This document shows positions 53,514-64,000 of a stretch of DNA of 64,000 bases, piece after piece (the first letter of the stretch is position 1; the number at the start of each line of letters is the position of its first letter). Where the stretch lies: positions 1-64,000 of the forward strand of contig JAUXNX010000023.1 of assembly GCA_030682575.1 (NCBI GenBank), written 5' to 3'. A program made the position numbers and the translations under genes. This DNA is from Gammaproteobacteria bacterium (lineage in GTDB: Bacteria; Pseudomonadota; Gammaproteobacteria; Pseudomonadales; Pseudohongiellaceae). The notes beneath the pieces are model-generated. The model was not told the origin of the DNA. It did no database searches and saw only the letters and a list, made by a program, of their open reading frames with translations.

Positions 53514-55697
53514 ATGACACGACTCATTGGATTTTCCACGCTGGCAACGGCCGCCCTGCTCATCGCAGCATGCGGGCCCACGCCTGAGCAAACCCCATCC
53601 GCAATACCTGTGACACCAATACCAACAGCTGTGAGCGCCACTACTCCCAGTTTCGGCGCCGCCGTCAACACCGAGCGCCTTGTCGCATTTGATAGCGAAC
53701 CAGGCAACTGGATGAGCGTAGGCCGCGACTACGGTGAACAGCGTTACAGTCCACTCGAACAGATCAATGTGAACAACGTCGGCCAGTTGAGTCTCACGTG
53801 GTACGCCGACATCGACACCAGTCGCGGTCAGGAAGCAACACCAGTCGTCGTTGACGGCGCGATGTATGTCAGCACTGCGTGGAGCCATGTGAAGGCCTAT
53901 GACGTGCGCGATGGCACCCTGCTGTGGGCCTTCGATCCGGGTGTTGATCCGGCAAAAGGCGTGGATGCGTGCTGCGATGTGGTCAATCGTGGTGTTGCGG
54001 TATGGGAAGGCATTGTCTTCGTCGGCACCATCGACGGTCGTCTGATTGCACTGGACTCGCAGACCGGTGAACAAGTGTGGAGTGTCGTCACTATCGATGA
54101 AACCAAGCCCTATACCATCACTGGCGCGCCACGCATCGTGAAAGGCAAGGTCATCATCGGCAATGCTGGTGCCGAATACGGCGTGCGGGGATATGTCACA
54201 GCCTATGACGCTGCGACCGGCGAACAAGCCTGGCGTTATTACACAGTTCCGGGGAACCCCGCCGATGGCTTCGAGCAACCCGAACTGGAAATGGCAGCAC
54301 AGACATGGAACGGCGAATGGTGGACGCTCGGTGGTGGAGGAACCGTCTGGGACGCGATGGCGTATGACGCGGATCTGAACCTGCTTTACATCGGTGTCGG
54401 CAACGGCTCGCCCTGGAACCAGAGTCTGCGCAGCCCCGGCGGCGGCGATAACCTCTTCCTGACCTCCATCATGGCGCTCAATCCCGACGACGGCACCTAT
54501 CGCTGGCACTATCAGACCACACCCGGCGAGACCTGGGACTACACTGCCACACAGCACATCATGGTTGCCGATCTGATGATCGACGGGCAGCAGCGCCGCG
54601 TGGTGATGCAGGCGCCGAAGAACGGTTTCTTCTACGTGCTGGATGCAGCAACAGGACAACTGATCTCCGCCGAGAAATTCGTGCCGGTGAACTGGGCCTC
54701 GCACATCGATCTGGAAACGGATCGACCTGTCGAGATTCCGGAGGCGCGCTATGACGAGACCGGCGTGCCGATGATCGTGTATCCGGGGCCGCAGGGTGGA
54801 CACAACTGGCATCCGATGTCGTTCAGCCAGCGCACCAATCTCGTCTATCTGCCTGCGCGTGAACAACACAGAGGTTATGTGGCCGATCCGGTGCTCATCA
54901 CCACGGATCGCGGCTGGAATATCGGACTCGATTCTTCGGCTGGAGCGGCGCTGGTAGAAGCTGCAGGCGACAATGCCCCGCAGACCCAGGCCTACCTGCT
55001 GGCTTGGGACCCGGTGAATCAGCGCGAAGTCTGGCGTTCACCCCGATTGGTACCCAACGAGGCGGCTGGAGTGCTCAGCACAGCAGGGGGGTTGGTATTC
55101 CAGGGCAATGCGTCGGGTGAATTCAATGCCTACAAGGATGACAATGGCGAGTTGCTGTGGTCCGCGATGACGCAGGCGATGATAGTCGCCGCGCCGATCA
55201 CATTTACTGTCGATGGCGTACAGCACGTTGCGGTGCTCGCAGGCGGACGTTCACTGCCCACCACCGGTGCAGGAGCGATTGGTTCTACCACGCGTGCTTC
55301 CACGAACAACTCCCGCATGCTGGTGTTCAAGATAGGCGGAAATGCACAACTGCCTGATGAGTTGCCGCAGGAAGTCTCGGCGGCGGGCGAACTGAATCCA
55401 CCGCCGATGATTGGCGACAGCGAAACCATTGCGCATGGCGAACAGGTCTATGGCCGTCTGTGCAGTGTGTGTCATGGCGCCTCCGGTATCAGCGACAGCG
55501 TAGGTACGTTCCCGGATCTGCGCTACAGCGCGCGACTTGCGAGTGCGGAGGCGTGGCACTCTGTAGTGATCGGCGGAGAGCTGGTGGCGGGCGGCATGGT
55601 GTCTTTCGCGGGTGCGCTGGAGACAGCCGACCCGGAGGCGATTCGCGCGTACATCATCGCCAGGGCCACTGCAGACCGTGAGGCAATGACAAGGTAA
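53514..55697 (+). CDS. PQQ-dependent alcohol dehydrogenase with cytochrome c domain, lipoprotein
   Basis: Quinohemoprotein alcohol dehydrogenase that oxidises alcohols or aldehydes in the periplasm and passes electrons to cytochrome c or quinone. It has 727 residues. Lipobox LIAAC (Cys20) makes it a lipoprotein, probably on the outer membrane or the periplasmic face of the inner membrane. The vicinal disulphide is in VDACCDVV; the PQQ propeller segment GNGSPWN...GGGDN is typical. A C-terminal cytochrome c domain has heme motif CSVCH (650-654) and candidate axial Met about 695. Calcium versus lanthanide use cannot be judged here. No pqq genes are in the window. Confidence 0.88.
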   Translation: MTRLIGFSTLATAALLIAACGPTPEQTPSAIPVTPIPTAVSATTPSFGAAVNTERLVAFDSEPGNWMSVGRDYGEQRYSPLEQINVNNVGQLSLTWYADIDTSRGQEATPVVVDGAMYVSTAWSHVKAYDVRDGTLLWAFDPGVDPAKGVDACCDVVNRGVAVWEGIVFVGTIDGRLIALDSQTGEQVWSVVTIDETKPYTITGAPRIVKGKVIIGNAGAEYGVRGYVTAYDAATGEQAWRYYTVPGNPADGFEQPELEMAAQTWNGEWWTLGGGGTVWDAMAYDADLNLLYIGVGNGSPWNQSLRSPGGGDNLFLTSIMALNPDDGTYRWHYQTTPGETWDYTATQHIMVADLMIDGQQRRVVMQAPKNGFFYVLDAATGQLISAEKFVPVNWASHIDLETDRPVEIPEARYDETGVPMIVYPGPQGGHNWHPMSFSQRTNLVYLPAREQHRGYVADPVLITTDRGWNIGLDSSAGAALVEAAGDNAPQTQAYLLAWDPVNQREVWRSPRLVPNEAAGVLSTAGGLVFQGNASGEFNAYKDDNGELLWSAMTQAMIVAAPITFTVDGVQHVAVLAGGRSLPTTGAGAIGSTTRASTNNSRMLVFKIGGNAQLPDELPQEVSAAGELNPPPMIGDSETIAHGEQVYGRLCSVCHGASGISDSVGTFPDLRYSARLASAEAWHSVVIGGELVAGGMVSFAGALETADPEAIRAYIIARATADREAMTR

Positions 55698-55714
55698 AGC
55701 TGGTTGATGCAGGA

Positions 55715-55765
55715 GCTTGCTTGCAAGCGAACAGATCTACGCAAGAATGTTCGCTTGCAGGCAGG
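55715..55765. repeat. REP-like inverted repeat after PQQ dehydrogenase
   Basis: TGCAAGCGAACA (55722-55733) pairs perfectly with TGTTCGCTTGCA (55748-55759), extended outward by partial pairing of GCTTGC and GCAGG. The element carries GGAGCTTGC, shared with the 52494 element. Possible transcript-stabilising structure or terminator. Confidence 0.6.
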
Positions 55766-55848
55766 GGCTGCCCGCGATGGAAGCCCCAGGGGTCATAATG
55801 AAATCGACGCGATGATGAGAGTTTGACCCGCCGGGCCCGGCCCAGGTC

Positions 55849-56718
55849 TCAAGGACAGGGGTCTTCCCCGGCCACCGGGCTGGTGCCTGAAGGCAGAAAG
55901 CGACAGGGATCCGCAGACTCCAGCGACACCCGGGTGCCGGCGCGAATCAGTGCCCCGGCACCGGGTCCCTGAAAAAAGCCGTAGCCTTCACGGGTCTCCA
56001 GCCAGTTCAGTGGTCCCCCTGCTGTCAGACCCGCCGCGAGAGTGGTATCCAGAACGCGTGACACCAGCGCCTCATATTCGGGGTCGCCCTGTCTCAGTCC
56101 AGTGAAACTGCTCAGATCAGAGCTGGCCACAAACACCGCATCCACCCCCGGGGTGTTCACCACCTGGTCGATGATGTCCACGCCTTCAACCTGTTCAATC
56201 ATGGCCACTACCATGATGTTGTCGTTGGCTGCGCGCCGGTAGTCCCGCCCCCAGAGTGCGCCGTACTGCCCGCCGCCCAGGCTGCGCTTGCCCATGGGCG
56301 GATATTTGGCGTAGGTCACTGCCGTCTCGATTTCCTCGATGGCGTCCACCATGGGCACGATGATGCCCAGCGCGCCGATATCCAGGGCTTTCTGTATGTC
56401 GCCTTCCGTCGCTTCAGGAATGCGAATGAAAGGAATGGCCGGGGCATCCCTGCAGGCCCAGATCATCTCCGCCACCTGCGAGTAATTAAGCGGGCTGTGT
56501 TGCATCTCGATCCACATGAAATCGAAGCCAGCATTGGCCATGGCGCAGTATGTGGCAGGTTCTGCGGCATCGATAGTGCCACCGATGACGGACTGGCCAT
56601 TGGCGAGTTTGAGCTTGACGGTGTTGAAGATGGGGATTTCCTCCTGTTGGGCCCAGGCGGCAGGAACCAGCAGTGAGGCGAAGCATGCGAGTAGTGCGTA
56701 GTTTATTTTCATTGTCAT
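55849..56718 (-). CDS. Exported HpcH/HpaI-type aldolase
   Basis: Aldolase/citrate lyase family (HpcH/HpaI), normally a cytoplasmic metal-dependent retro-aldolase cleaving 2-keto-3-deoxy sugars or hydroxy-keto acids. It has 289 residues with an apparent signal peptide ending PAAWAQ. Family motifs: GFDFMWIEMQHSP (metal-base region), GALGIIVPMV, MIEQVEGV and ASSDLSSFTG. A sequence-encoded export signal is unusual for this family. The start at 56718 is assigned with a weak ribosome site; 56712 is an alternative. It lies downstream of FadH on the same strand, 76 bases away, and no pathway partner is evident. Confidence 0.8.
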   Translation of the reverse strand: MTMKINYALLACFASLLVPAAWAQQEEIPIFNTVKLKLANGQSVIGGTIDAAEPATYCAMANAGFDFMWIEMQHSPLNYSQVAEMIWACRDAPAIPFIRIPEATEGDIQKALDIGALGIIVPMVDAIEEIETAVTYAKYPPMGKRSLGGGQYGALWGRDYRRAANDNIMVVAMIEQVEGVDIIDQVVNTPGVDAVFVASSDLSSFTGLRQGDPEYEALVSRVLDTTLAAGLTAGGPLNWLETREGYGFFQGPGAGALIRAGTRVSLESADPCRFLPSGTSPVAGEDPCP

Positions 56719-56793
56719 GATCCGGGCGTCAGCGATTGGTGATTGCCAATTTAACACCCCCCAACCCTTGTTTGACAGTTATTCAGAGGCTCC

Positions 56794-58827
<2,034 letters not shown>

Positions 58828-59265
58828 TCAGTCGCCAACCCGCACAGTCAGGATGTCACAATTGGAACCGTGCAGCACCTTGTTCGCCGTAGAGCCAAGC
58901 AGCAGTTTCCAGCCAGAGCGGCCATGACTGCCGATCACCACCAGGTCACTGCCCAGTTCGTCGGCCATGGCGCGAATTTCCGTGGCGGCAGAGCCGACCA
59001 CAGTATGCTGTCTCTCTTTTGGAATGCCGTGTGTATTGCCGATGTCCGCCATGCGTTCGTCTGCAATTGTCATGGCTTCTTCCTGCATCTTGCTCATGTT
59101 GATTGCGTAGGCATCGATTGGATAAGCGGCAGCTACAGGCTCGACGACATGGACAAGACTGAGTTTGCCGGCATCGCCATCGGCAAGCTGTTTGGCACGC
59201 CCGATTACCTTGTCAGATTCGTTGGACAGGTCTATCGCCACCAGCAACTTCTGATATGTGCTCAT
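58828..59265 (-). CDS. Universal stress protein UspA family
   Basis: A 145-residue single-domain UspA protein. N-terminal beta strand KLLVAIDLSNES and C-terminal ATP-binding signature GSHGRSGWKLLLGSTANKVL are clear, with the G-x2-G-x9-G(S/T) pattern, so it is probably an ATP-binding Usp. Its stop abuts the FadH start with no spacer. It may be co-transcribed with fadH and serve during redox or starvation stress; that is inference. Confidence 0.9.
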   Translation of the reverse strand: MSTYQKLLVAIDLSNESDKVIGRAKQLADGDAGKLSLVHVVEPVAAAYPIDAYAINMSKMQEEAMTIADERMADIGNTHGIPKERQHTVVGSAATEIRAMADELGSDLVVIGSHGRSGWKLLLGSTANKVLHGSNCDILTVRVGD

Positions 59266-59415
59266 AATGTGCTCCGTTGAACAGTGCGCTTCGTTTATCT
59301 TTCATGCTGATGTGAGTCAGTGATGTGTTCGTTTGGAGTGTAAACGAGAAGATCGACCATTAGAAGGCAGCCGGCAGGTCGCTGCGGGTTTCTCTGACGC
59401 ACGTCAAGACAGGCT

Positions 59416-60834
59416 CTAAAGATACGGAGAGAAAAGCCAGGCAATGGAATCGCGAATGCGCTCCGGCAGAGAGCGGCTTTCGATTTCCGTCTTGGTTACT
59501 CGCCTGGATATCCCGCGCTTGGCGAGCACATACTGACTCAGTTGCTGGTTGACGTCGGGACTGAACAGCTCTACCCCCAGCTCGTAGTTCAGGCGCAGGC
59601 TGCGTGGATCGAGATTGGCTGAGCCAATCAGCGAGTACTGACCGTCGATCAGCAGCAGTTTGGAGTGAATGAACGGAGGAGGCTGGTAGTACACCGCAAT
59701 GTCGTGTTCCAGAATTGTGCGCAGGACGTTGCGCGCGGCCCAGTGTGCGGGTTTGATGTTGTTCTCGCCTGGCAACAGTATCTGCACATCCACCCCGCGC
59801 AGATGTGCTGCAATCAGCGCGCCGATCAGGTCCTGCGATGGCAGGAAGTAGGGAGTCATGATCCATACGCGGCTGCTGGCGGCGCTGATCACGCCAAGAA
59901 TCAGGTCATTGAGCCGATCAAGTTCTTTGTTTGGACCATCCAGTACCAAGCGACTCCATACAGGTGCTTCGCTGCGATTTGGATTGCTGTGACGGAAGGG
60001 GCCGAGCTTGCGGGTGCCAATGGAGTAGTGCCAGTCGCGTCGAAATGCCCACTCCAGCTCGTCGACGATGCGACCCTTGAGCCGGAAATGAATATCCTGC
60101 ACCGGGTGACGGTTACCTTCCAGGGCACACAAGTGTCTGCTGCCGATATTGGCGCCACCGGTAAAGGCGTAGAGACTGTCGATGATGAGCATCTTGCGGT
60201 GACTGCGCATGTTGATGTTCAACGATGGGGGAATCAGCGTGACAGGATTGAAGCGCGTGAATTCAATTCCGGCCCGCTGCAGCGCCTTGCCAATGCGCGG
60301 AAAACTCATCAGTTCGCCCATGCCGTCGAGGACCACTTTCACCTCTGCGCCACGCTTGCGGGCCGCGCTCAATGCTTCGACGAACTGCAGCCCCGTGCTG
60401 TCGCTGTCGAAGATGTAACTGCACAGCAACACGCGTGTTGCTGCGGCATTGATAGCTTCAAGCATTGCTGGATAGAGCCCCTCACCATTCTCCAGAATCG
60501 TCACTTCGTCGCAGGAACTCAGTCCCTTGCCTACCACACGCTCGCCAACGGTGGAGACTGGTCGAAAATTGGTTCCGACCGGGTCAGAGATCGTGTCAGT
60601 GTAGTCCTTCAACAACTTTGTGATGTATCCCTTGCGGGCTCGGTTGTTGACACGGTTGACGCCAAAGATCAGGTAGATGACAGGGCCAGCGAGGGGCAGA
60701 ATAATGCACAGAGCTATCCACCCGAAGGCGGCTCGTGAGTCCCGCTTGTTGAGCAGGGCATGGCCAGCTGCGAGAATCGCCATGAGCAGCAGCAGGGGGG
60801 GAAGAATCCATAGCAGAGCGGACGATGGCGTCAC
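59416..60834 (-). CDS. cls: Cardiolipin synthase
   Basis: Phospholipase D-family cardiolipin synthase condensing two phosphatidylglycerol molecules (or PG and PE) in the inner membrane. It has 472 residues: two N-terminal membrane spans (about 8-60), then two HKD catalytic motifs, HRKMLIID and, near the C-terminus, HSKLLLID, each followed by GGANIG or GSANLD. Full length for the Cls family. It is the last gene on the minus strand here and diverges from the histidine kinase. The UspA gene lies 150 bases downstream. Confidence 0.92.
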   Translation of the reverse strand: MTPSSALLWILPPLLLLMAILAAGHALLNKRDSRAAFGWIALCIILPLAGPVIYLIFGVNRVNNRARKGYITKLLKDYTDTISDPVGTNFRPVSTVGERVVGKGLSSCDEVTILENGEGLYPAMLEAINAAATRVLLCSYIFDSDSTGLQFVEALSAARKRGAEVKVVLDGMGELMSFPRIGKALQRAGIEFTRFNPVTLIPPSLNINMRSHRKMLIIDSLYAFTGGANIGSRHLCALEGNRHPVQDIHFRLKGRIVDELEWAFRRDWHYSIGTRKLGPFRHSNPNRSEAPVWSRLVLDGPNKELDRLNDLILGVISAASSRVWIMTPYFLPSQDLIGALIAAHLRGVDVQILLPGENNIKPAHWAARNVLRTILEHDIAVYYQPPPFIHSKLLLIDGQYSLIGSANLDPRSLRLNYELGVELFSPDVNQQLSQYVLAKRGISRRVTKTEIESRSLPERIRDSIAWLFSPYL

Positions 60835-61022
60835 AGTCCTTTATCTCCTTGAAATTGCTCTGTGGTCTGCGGATGGGGCTTGCAGATAGGGTTTGCATTC
60901 CGAGACAGAGCTAGCTTACTACACATTGATCAGGAGTGTGTCGATCCGCTTTGTCGCTGTCCCCTGTCCGTCTCATGACTGCAGTAGAGGACATCGCCCG
61001 CGAAAATGACGAGAATCCGAAG

Positions 61023-61052
61023 TGGACAGTACAGTGTCGCGAAGCTGATAAT
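61023..61052 (+). promoter_or_regulatory. Candidate promoter of histidine kinase gene
   Basis: TGGACA (61023-61028), 18-base spacer, GATAAT (61047-61052), 43 bases before the chosen ATG. Confidence 0.45.
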
Positions 61053-61094
61053 CGCCGCGGACATCAAGCAAGGTGCACAGAACCAGGGGTTGGG

Positions 61095-64000
61095 ATGAAC
61101 AAGGTGCTTATGTTGGCCAACGCCGTGCTGGCCCTGATCATGTTTGGCGGTATCGCGTTCCAGTCGATTTCCGACCGCCAGCGCGTCTATGAGTCCGCTT
61201 ACACCAATCTTGAAAATATCACTGAAGTGATGGCGATGCACACGCAACAGACTCTCGCTGCAGTCGATCTGGGTTTGTCCACCGTGGTTGATCGTCTGGA
61301 GCAAATAGACGTTACCGACGCCGCTGTGCTGGCGGAAATATACGCACTGCTGGTTCAGCGCCAGGAGAGCTCAGTAAGCACCTACTCGCTGTATATCAGT
61401 GACGCAGAAGGCAGAATAATTGCCACATCAAGACAACCCGAACCAGACGCCAGCGATCTGACGAACAATGCCGAGTTCAGCGTGCATCGCGATGGTCTTG
61501 TGGAAGGTCTGTTTATCGGGACGCCGCGCATGGGCGTGCGGGGGCTGGCGGCGGACCAATGGGTGCTCGCGCTCAGTCGAGGTTATCAGAACCAGGATGG
61601 GTCCTTCGCGGGCGTTGTTGCCACGACACTGTCGGTTCCATACCTGCTGGACTTCTACGACGCCTTGCGATTGGGAGAACAGGGAGCTGTTGGCTTGTTG
61701 AACAGTGAGCAACGGTTATTGGTGCGCAGCCCCATGATCGAGAGCTTCATGGGCGTTGATATCTCCATGACCTCCCAGTTCATGGAGAGTCAACAAACAT
61801 CCGGGAGTGGCCTCATCACCGATACCTATACCGTGCAAGGTATCCGTCGCATCTCCAGTTTTCGCAATGTCTGGAATGACCAGTTGATTGCATATGCAAA
61901 TCTCGCCGAAGAAGAGGTTTTCGCCGAGTGGCGCGAACGTCTGTACTTTCGCAGCGCGATGGGCGTGTTGTTGATGCTTCTGGCCGCCGGGGGGTCGGTT
62001 GCCATCTCCCTGTATTTCAGCCGCCGTCAGCGTTGGGCTGAAGAGACATCGCGCCGCCTGCGCTTACTGGCCGAGGGGTCGGCCTCGCTGGTCCAATGCT
62101 CGGATATCACAGCCCTGTTGCATCGGGTGACCGAGATTGCCAGTGAACTGATCGGTGCCCATCAGGCGTTCAGTTCACTACTGGGCGGCGACCATTTCCG
62201 CGATGCCATGCACGCGGTGGTGTTGTCCGACAAGTATGAGAAATGGCGAGATTACAAGGAGTCACCCGACGGTACAGGCATCTATCGACTGGTATCAGAT
62301 ATCAACAAACCCATGCTGATGACGCAGGCAGAGTTGCTGGCCAACCCTGCGTGGAAGGGCTTCGGCGCTGCCAGGGATCGTCACCCTCCCATGCGTGGCT
62401 GGCTGGCGGTTCCGATTGTCAGCCAGGATGGTCGCGCCCTTGGCATCATCCAGTTGTCGGACAAGATTGTGGGCGACTTCAATACCGACGATCTCCATGA
62501 GATGGTGCATCTGGCCAGCGTGACTGGCATCGCGGTTGATAATCTGCAGGCAATCGCAGCCCGCGAAGCGGCGCTGGAGGAAGTGACAGCGGCCAAGGCA
62601 GAGATCGAAAGCATCTTCACCTCCATTTCTGATGCTGTCTACGCGCTGGACCCACAGTGGCGTTTTGTCTACATGAACGCCGAGGCAGAAAAACTGTTGG
62701 AGCGGGCGGCGGCTGGGGTCATGGGCAAAGTGGTCTGGGACGAGTTTCCCGAGACCAGGCAGACAGTGCTCTATGGGGAGTATCTGCGGGCAAGGCGGGA
62801 TAATACACCTGTCAATTTCGAGTTTTTCTATCCTCCCCTGCAGACCTGGTTCAGTGTGCGAGCTTATCCATATACCCGAGGATTGACCGTCTACTTCCAG
62901 GATATTACGCGTCGCATTGAAACTGATGAGCGCCTGCGGCAGTCGCAAAAAATGGATGCGATTGGTCAACTCACAGGGGGTGTGGCGCACGATTTCAATA
63001 ATCTGCTCACGGTGATCCTCGGCAATGCTGATGCCGTGGAGGAGTACCTGGTCGATGCCCCGGAGTCGGTTCGCAGTCAGGCGCAAATCATTCGTAAAGC
63101 CGGAGAGCGGGCTGCTGATCTGACCCACAGACTGCTGGCCTTTGCCCGTCGTCAGCCGCTGGATCCCAAGCGCACCAACATCAACGAACTGATTACCGAT
63201 GTGGAAGGCATGCTGCGCCGCACACTCGGAGAAACAGTGTCCATAGAGCTGGTGCGGGGCAGCGGACTGTGGCAGGCCGTGGTAGATCCTCATGAGCTTG
63301 AAAATGCCATTCTCAATCTCGCCATCAACGCCCGCGATGCCATGCCCGAGGGCGGCAAACTGACCATCGAAACAGGCAATATGGCCGTGGACCAGAACTA
63401 TGCGGACATGCACCAGATTCAGGCTGGTCAATACGTGCTTGTTGGTGTTTCCGATACAGGTACCGGTATGTCACCTGCTTTGATTGCCAAGGCCTTCGAC
63501 CCTTTCTTTACTACCAAACCGGAGGGCAAGGGGGCGGGGCTCGGATTATCCATGGTCTATGGTTTTGCAAGGCAGTCCGGCGGTCACGTGAAGATCTACA
63601 GTGAAATGGGGGAGGGCACGACAATCAAGCTTTACCTGCCCCGCGCCGTTGATGACACCGAGGTGGAGTATCGCCGCTCCAACAAGGCGGCGCCCGCGCA
63701 ACGTGGGACAGAGCGTATTCTGGTGGTGGAGGACGATGAACTGGTCCGGCGCCATACGGTCGAGAGTCTGCGCAGGCTTGGTTACACGGTGACTGATTGT
63801 GCTGATGGGCCTGAGGCCATGGCGCATCTGGATAGTGGTGAGGTCTTCGATATGCTGCTGACGGATGTCGTGTTGGCTGGCGGGATGTCAGGCAAGCGGG
63901 TCGCCATTGAGGCTCTTGCCAGGGCGCCGACGTTGAAGCTGCTGTACATGTCCGGTTATACCGAGAATGCCATCGTGCATCACGGTCGTTTGGACAGAGG
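61095..64000 (+). CDS. Hybrid sensor histidine kinase, 3' end beyond window
   Basis: Membrane sensor kinase starting at the ATG at 61095 and still open at 64000 (968 codons). Domain order: N-terminal membrane segment, periplasmic sensor region about 30-275, second membrane segment about 280-310, GAF domain about 330-480, PAS domain about 500-600, HisKA with GGVAHDFNNLLTVI (about 628-641), HATPase_c with NLAINARDAMPEGG and TGTGMSPALIAKAFDPFF, and a C-terminal receiver starting ILVVEDDE with a candidate phospho-Asp in LLTDVVL. The receiver is cut by the window end. The signal sensed is unknown. Confidence 0.88.
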   Translation, partial: MNKVLMLANAVLALIMFGGIAFQSISDRQRVYESAYTNLENITEVMAMHTQQTLAAVDLGLSTVVDRLEQIDVTDAAVLAEIYALLVQRQESSVSTYSLYISDAEGRIIATSRQPEPDASDLTNNAEFSVHRDGLVEGLFIGTPRMGVRGLAADQWVLALSRGYQNQDGSFAGVVATTLSVPYLLDFYDALRLGEQGAVGLLNSEQRLLVRSPMIESFMGVDISMTSQFMESQQTSGSGLITDTYTVQGIRRISSFRNVWNDQLIAYANLAEEEVFAEWRERLYFRSAMGVLLMLLAAGGSVAISLYFSRRQRWAEETSRRLRLLAEGSASLVQCSDITALLHRVTEIASELIGAHQAFSSLLGGDHFRDAMHAVVLSDKYEKWRDYKESPDGTGIYRLVSDINKPMLMTQAELLANPAWKGFGAARDRHPPMRGWLAVPIVSQDGRALGIIQLSDKIVGDFNTDDLHEMVHLASVTGIAVDNLQAIAAREAALEEVTAAKAEIESIFTSISDAVYALDPQWRFVYMNAEAEKLLERAAAGVMGKVVWDEFPETRQTVLYGEYLRARRDNTPVNFEFFYPPLQTWFSVRAYPYTRGLTVYFQDITRRIETDERLRQSQKMDAIGQLTGGVAHDFNNLLTVILGNADAVEEYLVDAPESVRSQAQIIRKAGERAADLTHRLLAFARRQPLDPKRTNINELITDVEGMLRRTLGETVSIELVRGSGLWQAVVDPHELENAILNLAINARDAMPEGGKLTIETGNMAVDQNYADMHQIQAGQYVLVGVSDTGTGMSPALIAKAFDPFFTTKPEGKGAGLGLSMVYGFARQSGGHVKIYSEMGEGTTIKLYLPRAVDDTEVEYRRSNKAAPAQRGTERILVVEDDELVRRHTVESLRRLGYTVTDCADGPEAMAHLDSGEVFDMLLTDVVLAGGMSGKRVAIEALARAPTLKLLYMSGYTENAIVHHGRLDR

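Overview
The window is chromosomal DNA of a free-living, probably aquatic or marine gammaproteobacterium. The supporting evidence is the block mreB-mreC-mreD-maf-rng-yhdP-nitrilase, gatCAB, a ModE-controlled molybdate transporter, RhlB, a selenophosphate synthetase fused to an NADH-dehydrogenase-like domain, and REP-like extragenic palindromes with Pseudomonas-style ends. I cannot name the genus. Gene density is high. I saw no rRNA, tRNA, CRISPR array, prophage or transposase. Almost all of it is housekeeping or metabolic; the accessory-looking parts are 20000-36400 and 43600-58800.

Layout. 1-368 is a REP-like compound inverted repeat. 369-6022 holds moeB, rhlB and, on the minus strand, the overlapping operon modEABC with a recognisable ModE-type operator at the start of modE. 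6087-9705 (minus) holds a PA4642-like protein and gatCAB. 10090-20825 (plus) is the cell-shape block mreBCD, maf, rng, yhdP, a Nit-type amidase and a DUF445 membrane protein. 21051-22217 has a TetR regulator and an orphan ExbD/TolR protein closed by a clear terminator. 22319-25440 is a two-gene operon, aldolase-dehydrogenase fusion plus mtnA, suggesting a methylthioribose/deoxyribose salvage shunt. 25920-28932 encodes three exported proteins: an NHL lyase-like protein, a glutaminyl cyclase and an HExxH lipoprotein aminopeptidase.

28898-36398 (minus) is a long same-strand run: receiver-only response regulator, TPR/YaiO-type outer-membrane barrel, membrane-anchored HEAT protein, processive family 2 glycosyltransferase, then the SelD fusion and a TPR protein. 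The first four overlap one another and look like one envelope-polysaccharide system. 36532-40537 has a short citrate synthase diverging from a LysR gene that is followed by a patatin-like lipase, a small lipoprotein and a thioesterase. 40551-43632 (minus) has an amidohydrolase, a small membrane protein and a thiamine-diphosphate enzyme.

43796-44154 is a small unknown gene behind a strong promoter overlapped by two SOS-box-like sites. An Lnb/DUF4105 membrane protein follows. 46483-50692 is a cluster of two acyl-CoA dehydrogenases, a histidine-phosphatase-fold protein and an APH-like kinase, matching the logic of 4-hydroxyacyl-CoA breakdown. 50923-52487 is a split membrane/spermidine-synthase-like pair. 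52593-56718 has exported enzymes (esterase, PQQ-cytochrome c lipoprotein dehydrogenase, HpcH-type aldolase). 56794-60834 (minus) has FadH, UspA and cardiolipin synthase. The window ends inside a hybrid histidine kinase starting at 61095.

All functions are read from sequence motifs and memory of the families; no database search was run. The observations most worth testing are the SOS-like small gene, the response regulator/YaiO/HEAT/glycosyltransferase cluster, the aldolase-dehydrogenase-mtnA operon and the acyl-CoA dehydrogenase/kinase cluster.
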